Assembly: GCA_020080175.1 (NCBI GenBank)
Contig: JAGHQL010000039.1
Location: forward strand, 62,001 to 126,000
Origin: Glutinoglossum americanum
Lineage: Eukaryota; Ascomycota; Geoglossomycetes; Geoglossales; Geoglossaceae
Length of the DNA stretch: 64,000 nucleotides
Reading direction: 5' to 3'
A model generated the notes under the pieces. That model saw nothing but the letters and a program-made list of their open reading frames with translations, did no database searches and was not told where the DNA came from. Position 1 is the stretch's first letter; every line of letters starts with the position of its first letter. Both the position numbers and the translations under genes were made by a program. Positions 45,659 through 56,849 of this stretch are shown piece after piece.

Positions 45659-47676
45659 CTAGTAGGTTTGTCCTGAAGCCGACGTGGCATACTCATAATC
45701 TTGCTGGAGGGGCAGGATAACGCTCTGATAGAAGCGCTCCCTAAAGTCGTCGTCATCGAGACTATAGGTGAAGGTTTCGAAATTACAACGTATGCACCTG
45801 ATGACAGCCCTGGCGTAATTCGTAAGCTCGCGCGTTTCAATTGTTTCGATAAGTCGATTCGCGATAGAAAACTCGGTGAAGTTGGTTTCATTCCCTTGAC
45901 TATCAAGATCTTCGGCAGTCTTGAAGGATAAGATAGGTTTACCGTAAGATAGCTCCAGTAATGCTATGCCTAAGGCGAATACCATCTCGTTTTTGATAAA
46001 GCTGCGGGACTTTAATTGCGTAGATTGCTTGGGACATGGTGTGGGTGCAAAGCTTTTCGATACATATGGCTGACTGACGAGCGAGATTTCTTTGCTCTTG
46101 ATGAAGTATATATCCTTCATTCCCCAGCTCCGGCTCAGCCAGGGCGTGTCGTGAAGTTGCAAAACTGCGAAAGCTAACGTGAGAGCAAGAGTGCACCTAT
46201 AGAAGTCGGTTAACTTAGTAGCGAGGGGTGGGTCGGGGTATTACTTCTCCTTGATAGCTATGTTTCTCCGACAGAGAATTTCTTGACAGGATGCGTACTC
46301 TCTGGTCCCGCCCTCAGGGCTGGGCTGGGTAATGGAGTAGACGTGATGCTGCCAAGGCTGGTCGTCGAGGAAACCAAGACAGCACATCGTCTGGATTTTT
46401 CGACCGAGGCTTTTGCACAGATCATCTATCCTGGCTGTTGGCGGCGAGGGTTGCTGCGAGGGAGTCGAAACTGACGAGAGTGATGAAGACAGCATGACCG
46501 TTGGTGGAGTTGCAAAGCGAGCAGTTTTTTTGATTGAAGGATGAATGGAGGTAACGCGCGTTGCCCTAAACTGTCAGCATCATGCAAAGCAGATATGAAA
46601 TTGGCATTAAATGTTCAGACCCCTTGAAGTCGGGATCTGGCTGGCTTCATTCGTGATGTGATCTCCGGAAAAGCCAAGAATGCAAAGCAAGGGAACTCAC
46701 GGAGTATTTGGAGTCTGCAAAGGTTCGATTTCGACATCTCGCCAATCCCAGGGTAGTGAGGCTGCCGTAGAGGCATTTATATCGAAGGAGAATAAAAAAC
46801 CAAACCGGATACTCCTGTCTCTAGTCTCACCCCCATTTCGCACGTCTAGTCGTAAGTGGGCACGGTGAGGGTTTTTACATGAACAAGCACAAGACCATCG
46901 CGAGCTGAGGGTCTCGAATAGCCTCCGTGCGTGATCCCGGATGCTTACCCAGTAGGCGGCATTTATGCGGCGTTTTCGCTCTAGGCGGAGTGGTTCAAGT
47001 GCGATTGCTCCTTTAGTCAAAGCCGCGACCTGGTTGATGTCACCAACGATTTCGGCTAACAGGTTAGCGTACCTATTGGAGTCGAAACCACCCTTGATAC
47101 GCGTCAAGGGTTTTCCGAAGAATCTGTCGCGAGCTGCTACGTCGACAGTGCCGTCCTTCGTAATCCAAGGTGGCTAGTAGAGTAGGGTCAGTGCGGTAAC
47201 TTAATTCGGGAATTTGATTTGACGCCGACCCTCATATCATCATCCAGCTTCAACTTCTTGCTGAATAGGATAATCTTCTTGTTAAGCTGCTTGATGGATG
47301 ATCTGTATGGTCCGTAGTCCGATCCAAGCCGTTCATGCAGACTTTCGCCAAGCTCCGCATCCTTCCAGGCATTTCCTTCAGGCTTCTCGAGCAACTCGTA
47401 GAACTTGTTATCTGGAAGCATCAGAGGGCTTAGAAGCTGCTCGCAGGAATCTCTGTATATGGATAGGCCGGTAATAAACGAGGTGTGCAGGTTTTCGAAA
47501 ACGCTTTCATAGTCCTTCATGTGCTTGATTGTCGAAACCTGTAATAATTAGCGTTAGCTCTCTGCGCCTCGATATGAACCACTTCAGCTTCTAACCCCGT
47601 CGGAATAGTGCTCGAGCGCACTGATTAGTAAAGGGATAGAGCCAAGGACTGCTCCCGCCACCTCGAAGCCGCTCAT
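45659..47676 (-). CDS. DUF7580-type protein with HeLo-like hydrophobic N-terminus
   Basis: Five exons: 47676-47596, 47538-47230, 47173-46701, 46565-46245 and 46196-45659. Phases match throughout, giving 573 residues. The donor after exon 2 (GTCGGC at 47229, or GTCAAA at 47223) is weak but the intron is required. The start MSGFEVAGAVLGSIPLLI followed by SALEHYSDG matches the hydrophobic helix of a large fungal family with HeLo-like/STAND-associated N-termini. Next come helical segments (LSIYRDSCEQLLSPLM), PPWITKDGTVD and FFGKPLTRIKGGF. The C-terminal half has LALTLAFAVLQLHDTPWL, DIYFI, QPYVSKSF and FALGIALLELSYGKPI, the layout of DUF7580, which looks kinase-fold-like but lacks catalytic motifs. 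It is divergent from the NLR next door. By analogy with NLR-linked effectors it may act in cell death at membranes; this is inference. Confidence 0.8.
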
Positions 47677-47945
47677 GATGGCAAATGGCGGTAGTAGTAG
47701 AGATGAGCGTAGTGAGGTGGGTTCCCCGCACCTTTCGAGGATTCAGCTTCAATCTTTTCGGACTGAGCCGGGTTTCGATTTTCTTTAGGGCGGCGTCAAG
47801 CATTGGCTACCTAAACCCCACTTCAATGCCGCCTTAAACCCAGTTGAATGTGTCAGCCTCGCCGGCATCTCCTCAGCTTCACAGTCCACGGTATCAACCC
47901 CTACATTCAAAGTCGCTCACTATATGGGGCCCACCGATAACTAGA
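47677..47945. promoter_or_regulatory. Shared divergent promoter of DUF7580 and NLR genes
   Basis: Only 269 bp separate the two start codons. The plus-direction end carries a TATA-like TATATGG at 47921-47927, about 20 bp before the NLR ATG. An inverted CCAAT (ATTGG) lies near 47804. The spacing implies shared regulatory DNA and possible co-expression; neither element is proven. Confidence 0.5.
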
Positions 47946-50900
47946 ATGGAATGCCGCATCTCTGAAGCTCATGCGAAGTGCTTTCTCTCTTTCGTAGAGC
48001 TTATTTCCGTCATCGAAAATCCAGTGCGAGACTTCCGAGATCAAGCGCCTCTGAAAGACGTCCTGGAGGAATTTGACAGATATAAATTATGGGCAGGGAA
48101 TGTCGGTGCTGCGCACTCTGGCAAGTACTATCAGATCTCTCTTGACTATCGTCTGAGAGAAGCGTCTTTCTACAAAACTCAGGTACGTTGGTGACAATTC
48201 TCAGCACTGAGTATATCTTCCTCGTTTCTGTTCATGTAGGACGTCTCTAGGAGCCTAAATTTAAAGTTCAACCTTTGTGCGGACTCTAGTGTATACCCGC
48301 ATGACCGACTTCTTACTTCCTCTTGACAACCCTAAAAGTCACATATCCATCTCAAATATTTCCCCTGCGCCTCGCATATCCCAATTCAATACCTGTGCTA
48401 GGATTGCCTCAACATAGACCACCATTTGTCTTAATCACAATTTGTCTCGCATTCTGTCCGTTGCTAACTTTCATCTTGTTTTCAAAGGTATTGAAACTTC
48501 TAGGAACGTTAGACAACATAGTAAGGAAATCAATCTCTTTTGATGTTCAAATTTGCGCGGGCAGACCGCAGGATGCTCCACCAATTTTACAAAGAGACCA
48601 AGTTTTGTAATGGAGACCTACATGGGCCTCTGGGAATCGCCCTTCTTGGTCACTGCATGCTTCGTACCGCTGAATTTACCATCAATTCTGTAGGTGCAGA
48701 AAAGTAAGCTCAGTATAGCCTTGAATGGGCCGCACTGCTAATAAACGACCTTAGCTATATCACTTCTTCAGGGCAAGAGGAAACCGTTTGAGGAGTTGTC
48801 ATTCTTAGATGATAAATCCCAATCGGATCCAACACCGCCCTCGGATGGTGACTCCGACGGGCAGGCTGAGACAGACGACTCGCCGTGGGAAATTTCATCA
48901 AGCTCCGGTGATGATGATCAACCTGACCCTGGGGACCGCCCAAAGCTTTTAGACAAGTATGGTACCTCTTCTAGCACGCAACAGGCAACCGTTGGCACCC
49001 AGCAATTCAGCTCAGCTATGATTCCGGTCCAGAAACCGGCCATGGAGATGCCCCAATTAATCGAATCTGTTAAATTCACGATCACCTGCCTATACAAGAT
49101 GCCTATTCGACGGCCAGCTTCTCTTGATCGGCTTATACAAAAGGCGTCAGTTGATGCATCCTTCTATCAAGCTTTTGATGTACTATACGTTAAAGATAAG
49201 TTCCCGCAGCTAGATACGATGGTAGCGACTCGGCTGGGCAAGATGATATCTCGTCGTCGTCAGTTGCTCTTCTACCGGCTTTCTCATAACGATGGCCTTC
49301 AGACATCAAAGGTTGAGCCCAAAGTCGCACTATCAGCTCCATTAGCTACAAAGCCGCTATCGCTAGAGAAGAGCGACAGCGGCCTGGAAGCAGCGAGCGA
49401 GGCTGCCGTCAGCAAAGTAGCCCAAAGCCAAGCAGCGAGTAGTCGATACACTCTACACACAAAAGCTACGACCTTGCGCCTTAACGCCCCTCAAGTTGAT
49501 ACCATAGCCACCCTCTATGCTCCTTCAATTGCCGAATCTGAGTTATCAATGCCATCCAGTTACTCTGGTGAAAACCTGCGAGTCGAAGTGCCGCCACGCC
49601 CAAAGGGGAAGGATAACAAAGATCTTGACCGCTTTGAGTGTCCTTACTGTTTGGTGGCTCAATTCGTTAAAACTGACAGAGCTTGGAAGTACGTGTTGTG
49701 AAGGCTGCGAATGATTGGGTCCTGTCTAATAATTTCGTGTAGGAAGCATGTCCTTGGAGACTTGCAACCGTACGTTTGCACATATCCAGACTGTGACTTA
49801 TTAGAACACTTTTTCAATAGCCGAGAAGAGTGGTACAAGCACGAGATCCAACGGCATAGAGTTGAATGGTTCTGCAACATCGAGGGCCATCCACGATACG
49901 CGGAGCGATCTGATTTTCTAACGCACATGGAACTAGCTCACAGCACGACCTTCAATGATAACCAGCGGTCGCTGCTGCTCAACATGTTCCAATGCGCCTC
50001 GCGAAGTCTTGTAGGAAATTGCAATCTTTGCTTGAGATCTTCCGTCAAGCTTAAAAGCCATGTCTCTCGTCATTTGGAGCAAATTGCTCTATTTGCTCTC
50101 CCAAGGGTCAATGAAGCAGCAGGCACCGGGACGGCTGAGCTGAACTCGCATTTCTCTGAACAGAATGTGAATGGTTCAACTCATCGGGGCCGCCCCCAGA
50201 AAATATCCCAAGAATCCGAAAGCAGTTTGTCGAGGTCGCAGAGCAAGCAGTCCCAGCCGGCCGACGCGCAACCAGAGGGACCGAGCAACGACGACCCTGT
50301 TGACCAGATCACCATTCCGGACGGAGCGGATTCCTCTTGGGATACGATAACAGACAAGTTCTCCAAAGCCAGAATGGACCTTCACCAAGAGACGGCGCCG
50401 GAATCAGAGCCAAAACCGGTACTGAGGTCTGTTTCGGGGCTAGAACCATGGAATCTCCAAAAAGGTAATGGAAAGGCCCCGCACCTCGCCATTTACTCGG
50501 TTGCAGAGATGCTAAATGTAAGCCTTAGATCAAGTGAGACGAGATATTATGACCTGGATATCCCCTCTGAATTATTCTACTAAACAGGATGATATTTTCC
50601 GTAGGCGTCAAGAAGGAACTGGGGAGTGGCTATTGAATGCCGATGCCTTCGAGAAGTGGCAGGATGGAACCGAGAGGACTCTATGGTGTCCTGGAATCCG
50701 TATGATACTCCCATTCGGCAGCTTTAACACTGTTGCTCTCTACTAACGGGCCTAAGCGGGTGCTGGTAAAACCATCCTTACGTATGTGCATCTTCTTGGT
50801 AAATTACTCTGTATGCACGAGTTAACTGGACGTTCTTAGATCAATTGTCGTGGACTACCTCGAGCGGTCCTTTGGAGGAGGGAATATCGCCGTTGCGTGC

Positions 50901-53900
50901 ATATACTGCAGCTATAAGGAGAAAGAAGGCCAAACAGTCGTCAATCTTATCGCGAGCCTGTTGCGGCAGCTAATCCAGAAAAACGCCTTCATTTCTAATG
51001 AGATATCATCACTTTATCACCACCATATCGAGAAGCAGACGCGCCCTACATTTGACGAATGGTTTAAATTGCTACAGTCAGAGGCCCATCATCTTTCGAA
51101 GGTGTTCATTGTCATCGATGCTCTTGATGAATGCCCTGAAAGCAACGGCACCAGAGATGGCTTTCTCACCGAGATTCAAAAGCTGCCAAACATACATCTA
51201 TTGGTTACCTCGCGGCACATCCCATCTATTGAGCGTGTGTTTGGAAAGGCAGCGCGTATGGAAGTTCAGGCAAGCAATGGGGATGTTAGAAGATATCTTG
51301 AATGTCGGATTATGAGGGATCATCGATTGGTACGCCGTATTGAAGCGGATCCTGCTTTGCAAGAAGCCATCATAAATGCTATTATTGAGAAGGCTAAGGG
51401 AATGTAAGCACCCGATAGCAAGCCCTTAGCAAAGTCATATATGCTTTTGCTCATTCGTTCCTGGAAGGTTCCTTCTGGCTCAGCTTCATATGGACTCCCT
51501 GTTAAGAAAAGAAACTTGCGAGGACGTTCGGAAAGCTCTGGAGACTCCGCTAGAGGAGTTGGATGATTTCTACAAGGAAGAGATGCGGAGAATTGAGAGC
51601 CAAGACACCGGTGATAAGCGACTGGCCGAGCGGGTCCTTTTCTGGGTCTCCTGCGCTCTGGAGCCGTTGACTTTGAAAAAGCTTCAACATGCACTAGCAG
51701 TCAAACCAGGCGAATCATGGCTTGACGATGACAGCATTTTAGACGCTGACATCTTGACATCTGTGTGCGCTGGATTGATCATTATCGATCTGGAGACTAG
51801 CATAATCCGTCCGGTGCATTACACTACCCAGGAGTACTTTAAGCGTATCCGTATAGCCAGGTTTCCGGGCGCCCAGACGAGTATCGCAGCGACTTGCCTC
51901 ACATACATCTCATTCGATATATTTGCTGCGGGCCCTTGCCATAGCGACCAGGAGATGGAGATTCGGATGCATAAATATCCTCTCCTTGAGTATGCCGCTC
52001 GACATTGGGGTGATCATGCACGTGGAGACCCGGAAGAGACGATCAAAGAGCTAGCTCAGGAATTTCTCGAGCACAACTCGAAAGTGATGTGCTCCAACCA
52101 AGTCATGCACATTCCAGGATCTCGATATCCTGGGTATAGCCAGAGATTTCCGAGACGTCTAACTGGATTGCATATCGCCGCATCTATCGGCTTGGCGAAA
52201 GTTGTCTGGCTACTACTCGAGCGCGAAGGCGCCGATGTGGACCCCAAGGACAATAACGGTTGGACACCTCTGTCGTGGGCCGCGAATAAGGGGCATGAAG
52301 TAGTGGTGCGGCTTCTGATCGAGCGCGAAGGCGTCAATGTAGATTCCAGGGATAACTCCGGTCAGACGCCGCTGTCGTGGGCCGCGGAGAGTGGGCACGA
52401 GGCGGTGGTGCGGCTTCTGTTCGAGCGTGACGACGTGGATGTGGACTCCAAGGACAATTGCGGTCGGACGCCGCTGTCGTGGGCCGCGAGGAACGGGTAT
52501 GGAGTGGTGGCGCAGCTGCTGGTCGAGCGTGAAGACGTCGATGTGGACTCCAAGGACGACTCCGGTCGGACGCCACTGTCATGGGCCGCGGAGGACGGGC
52601 ATGAGGCGGTGGTGCGGCTTCTAGTCGAACGCGAAGGCGTCGATGTTAACTCCAAGGATGATTTCAATCGGACGCCGCTGTCGTGGGCCGCGAGGAATGG
52701 GTACGAAGCGGTGGTGCGGCTTCTGATAGAGCGTAAAGGCGTCGATGTAGACTCGAAGGATGACTCCGGCCAGGCGCCGCTGTTATGGGCCGCAGAGAAC
52801 GGGTACGAGGCGGTGGTGCGGCTCCTGGTCGAGCGCGGAGGTGCTAATGTGAACTCTAAGGATAATTCCGGTCTGACGACGCTGTCGTGGGCCGCTGAGA
52901 AGGGGCGTGAGGCGGTGGTGCAGCTTCTGGTCGCGCGAGACGACATCGATGTGGACTCTAAGGACAATAACAGTCGGACACCGCTGTCATGGGCTGCGGA
53001 GAGTGGGCACGAGGCGGTGGTGCGGCTCCTAGTTGAGCGCGATGACGTCGATGTGAACTCCAAGGACAATAGTGGTCGGACGCCGCTGTTGTGGGCTGCG
53101 GAGAGGGGACACGAGGTGGTGGTGCGGCTCCTAGTTGAGCGCAATGACGTCGATGCGAACTCCAAGGACAATATCGGCCGGACGCCGCTGTCGTGGGCCG
53201 CCGGGAGGGGGCATGAGGCGGTGGTGCGGCTGCTGGCCGAGAGCGAAGGCGTTGATGCGAACACCAAGGATGACTTCGGTCGGACGCCGCTGTCGTTGGC
53301 GGCCGGGGATGGGCACGAGGGGGTAGTACGGCTTCTGGTCGAGCGTAAAGGCGTCGATGTGGACTCCAAGGACAATAGCGGTCGGACGCCGCTGTCATTG
53401 GCGGCCGAGAATGGGAGCGAGGCGGTAGTGCGGCTTTTGGTTGAGCGCGGCGATGTCAATGTGGACTCCAAGGACACTAGTGGTCGGACGCCGCTGTCGT
53501 GGGCCGCCGGGAGGGGGCATGAAGTGGTGGTGCGGCTACTGGCCGAGCGCGAAGGCGTCGATGTGGACTCCAAGGGCAGTTACGGTCGGACGCCGCTGTT
53601 GTTGGCGGCCGAGAATGGGCACGAGGCGGTAGTGCGGCTTCTGGTCGAGCGTGGCGACGTTGATGTGGACTACAAGGACATTAGCCGTCGGACGCCGCTG
53701 TCGTTGGCGGCCGAGAATGGGCACGAGGCGGTAGTGCGGCTTCTGGTCGAGCGTGGCGACGTTGGTGTGGACTACAAGGACATTAGCGGTCGGACGCCGC
53801 TGTCGTTGGCCGCGTGGAACGGGCATGAGGCGGTGGTGCGGTTTCTGGTCAAGCACGGGGGCGCCGATGTGAACTCCAAGGACGATCGGGGTCATACGCC

Positions 53901-53973
53901 GCTGTCATCGGCCGTGATCAACCGGCATCAAGCCATAGTGCGGCTGCTGGCTCCGCTCACTTCAGGCCCCTAG
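47946..53973 (+). CDS. NLR receptor: zinc-finger region, NACHT, high-identity ankyrin repeats
   Basis: Eight exons: 47946-48182, 48488-48520, 48772-49688, 49743-50517, 50588-50699, 50757-50781, 50840-51403 and 51468-53973. All phases agree and the frame is open for 1722 residues. Residues 1-90 are the conserved fungal start with LWAGNVGAAHSGKYYQISLDYRLR. After a Ser/Asp-rich linker, residues about 380-510 hold C2H2-like fingers (CPYC, CTYPDC...HEIQRH, HMELAH, CNLC...HVSRHLEQIALFALPR). The NACHT domain has Walker A PGAGKT near residue 695 and Walker B VFIVIDALDECPE near 790, both intact. A helical linker leads to ankyrin repeats from about residue 1120 to the end. Two introns (305 and 251 bp) are long for this gene. 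Family knowledge: STAND receptors whose repeats bind a ligand and trigger oligomerisation, used in fungal nonself recognition. Ligand and partner are unknown. Confidence 0.9.
52258..53889 (+). repeat. 16 nearly identical 102-bp ankyrin units
   Basis: Sixteen full 34-residue units follow a diverged first unit and precede a partial last one. Consensus starts GRTPLSWAAENGHEAVVRLL and continues VERxxVDVDSKDNS. Variation concentrates at residues 10-11 (EN, ES, RN, ED, EK, ER, GR, GD, WN), 24-25 (EG, DD, ED, KG, GG, ND, GD) and 33-34 (NS, DS, DF, NN, NI, TS, SY, IS), while the rest is constant even at DNA level. Units 15 and 16 are almost the same sequence. This points to recent duplication or ongoing recombination. 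Confidence 0.92.
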
Positions 53974-55049
53974 CCGCCATCCGGCCACCAGCCTCACCCA
54001 CCACCTCGACCCTCATCTCCTTTTTTTATATGCAGTTTTTCTTGCTTTTTGGGTTCTAGGAGATATACCATATCTAGTCATGATGATATTTCTATACCTT
54101 GGATAAAGTTACTTTTAGCCCAAGCGGTGCGTAACAGATGTTGCAACACTCTGCATGACTGACACTGTTGTTTATGACAGCTGTTATTTCCCGAGAGTAC
54201 GGCGATCAGCCAAACTACCTAGGATAGGATACTATATCGGATGGTAATATAGGTTCGACCTTCCCCGCGTTGTTCCGGATCCCGCTTCATCTTTGTTCGT
54301 TGGCGTATATATATGCAATAAACAAATACGGTATCCATGCCTTTGATGAGCTTTCACCCAGACATCTTTTGTTGTTCTCCCCGGTAATCGCCGTTCGATC
54401 AGGGGCCACCTAGTGCGTTCTCGGGGGTGAGGCGAGCGCAAAATTTTTTTCCCCGGGAGAGGAACGGGATCCCTGGGAGCAAGGGAAGTGGATTATTTGG
54501 TTGCAACGATTTGAATTTCTATCACGGCACGGCTGCGTCGAGGCGGATATGTTTGTTGGGCTAAAAGGTGGGGGGAGCACAGGCGCAAACTTGGTAGAGG
54601 GAATGGACTTTTGTCGTCTCTCCGCCTCGTTCGAGACGCCCTTGCCCCGATCAGACATTTACCGGATGGATTATATCCAGGTTTCTTTCTTTTCGCCCGG
54701 CCAGACACGTATCCAAAAAACGGACGACCGTTAAGTTGTGGTGCTTTTTTTTTTTTTTCAATTTTTTATTTTTATTTTTTCGAAGAAAAAAAAATTTATT
54801 GGTTCGTGCTAGTTACAGGAAAAAGAAAACAATGGTGAAGGGGGGGAGGGAAGGGACCTAGAAGGGGGGGAGGGTTTTATTTTTTTGGGAAAAAAATACC
54901 CGAGCCGCCCCGACCCCCGTACCCCGTAAAAACATGGGGGGACTTCTTTTCTTGGTGCGGCGGTGCGTATGTAGTATGACAAGTAGTCCGCCCATCCGTC
55001 GTCGTGTCGCGTGCATGCGGTAATCTAAACAAAGGCCCCACCCGCCCGT
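53974..55049. other. Intergenic, convergent 3' ends
   Basis: Between the NLR and P450 stops. Homopolymers of T, A and G occur from about 54740 to 54960. I see no gene. Confidence 0.6.
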
Positions 55050-56849
55050 TCATTTCTCGCGTGCCTCGAAGGCAAGGATGAGCTTGCCGCTCTTGGGCCC
55101 CACGATGAAGCCGTCCTCCTGCTCGATGCCCTCGTCGTTCACGACGCGGGTCGTGTAGTTGCGGTAGATGGCCGAGAGGATGTGTTTCATGGCTGTTTTA
55201 TTTAGCTCGTTAGCTTTTGGAGATGCTAATGTGTGTGTTGGGGGGAGGTGCGGCGGGGAAAGCACGTACAAAGTATGGCCAGGTGGCTCCCGACGCACAT
55301 CCTCCCCCCGCTCCCAAACGCCCAGAACCACCGCTCCTTCCGACCGGCTTCGGTGTCCTCCTCGAACCACCGCTCCGGCGACCACTTGTCCGGATCCGGG
55401 AACACGTCTGGGTTCCGGTGCAGCGTGTACGCGTTCGAGTGCACGATCACGTTGGCGGGGAGGCCCGTGTAGGGGCCCAGCGTGGCGTCTGGGGGCGTCA
55501 CGCGGTGGAGGGGGCCCTGGAGGGCGGAGTGGCGGCGGAGGGTCTCCATGAGGACGGCGTCGAGGAGCGGGAGGGAGTCTGTCGTTTTCGGGGGGGCGAT
55601 GGAGGGTGTGGCTTTGTGGAAGGCGGATGACGGTTCGAGGGTTTGGAGTTCGGCGTGGAGGCGATTTTGGAGGTCGGGGTTGCGGGAGAGTTCCCAGAGG
55701 GTGTAGGTCATTGTTATGCCGGAGGTTTCGTGGGCGGCGACTGTGAGGGAGGGAGAGCGGATATTGTGGTTAGTTTTAAAGGGGAAATCAATAGGGTATG
55801 AGGGGGGGCAAATACCAAGATCATCCAGCATCTCGCTAGCGACCTCAAGCCGACATTGCTGAAGCATCTCCGGTGTCATTTCCTTCCCCTCCTTCCTCCT
55901 CTCCTGCTCCCACGCCGTCCGGATCTGCCTCCAAACCACCGGGTTATCCCCAGCCTTCAGCTCCTTCCCGGCCGCCTTCGCCTCGCCGACCGCCGCCTCC
56001 GCCTTCCTGCACATAGCCATGCACCAATCCTCAATGTATGAGGTGGCCTCGCCCACGAACTTGGGGACGAGCGTGATCCCCGTCCACTTCTCTACCCACG
56101 CGGTGAAGTTCGGGAGGTAGAACAACCAGAAGAAATGCGGGATGCGGCCGCGGTAGCCGGAGAGCCAGCGCCGGCGCGTGGGGACGTCTTGGAGGAAGTT
56201 GGAGCTGTTGGGGAGGCCGAGGAGGTAGGCGGACGCGATGTCCATCATCGAGGAGTAGTTTAGCTCGACGATGTCGACGGGTTCGCTGCGGGAGGCGAGG
56301 CCCGCCAGGAGAGGGAGGTAGCGCTCGTAGAGGATCGTGCGGGCTGCGACGAAGAAGTCGGCCGAGGCGTGGAGATAGGATTTCGAGAATATGTTTGAGA
56401 TGCGGCGTTTGCGGATCGCGTGAGGGCCCGACCAGCGGGTCGAGAAGAGGTTGGGTACCCTGTGGTTCGTGACTGTTTTTCAGCAAACCAAACGAAGAAA
56501 AGGAAGACGGCCGGGATCTTCCTTACCCGAAATTCATAAACACTTCATGCCACTGCGGCTTCTCCCACCCCTTGCCGTATATAACCTTCACCCCGCCCTC
56601 CTGACACGCGACGCTGACCTCATTCGGCCCGATCCTCACCACGGGCCCCAACTTCTTGTGCGCCTCGTAGAGGGTTATGTTCTCGCAGGCGCGGTAGCGG
56701 ATCGAGAGGCACCAGAGGGGTGTGATTGGGGCGAGGGGGTGGGCGTTGGGGATCCGAGAGAGCGGAGAGAGGAAGACCGGGTAGATTATGTGGTGGTAGA
56801 TCAGGAGGGCGAGGACGATCAAGGAGGAGAGGATCAAGATGTTGAGCAT
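55050..56849 (-). CDS. Cytochrome P450 monooxygenase
   Basis: Four exons: 56849-56527, 56459-55816, 55740-55270 and 55192-55050. Phases match and give 526 residues, the usual length of a microsomal fungal P450. An N-terminal membrane anchor (MLNILILSSLIVLALLIYHH) is followed by a Pro-rich hinge. The I-helix oxygen-binding motif is AAHETSG, the K-helix has ETLRR, then PERW, and the haem loop is FGSGGRMCVG with the Cys ligand. All landmarks are intact. The intron at 55815-55741 stays in frame, so the unspliced text falsely looks like one exon. The enzyme would sit in the ER membrane and need a P450 reductase. No terpene, polyketide or peptide synthase is nearby, so its substrate and pathway are unknown. 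Confidence 0.92.

Noticed and set aside
52362-53573. 403-codon minus-strand frame and shorter companions
   Set aside because: Antisense of the ankyrin array; the 102-bp period produces long stop-free frames by itself.
52258-53889. Regular direct repeats as a possible CRISPR array
   Set aside because: The repeats are contiguous coding ankyrin units without spacers in eukaryotic DNA.
55741-55815. In-frame segment read as P450 coding sequence
   Set aside because: It has donor GTATTT, branch AACTAACC and acceptor CACAG and interrupts the conserved I-helix region, so it is an intron.
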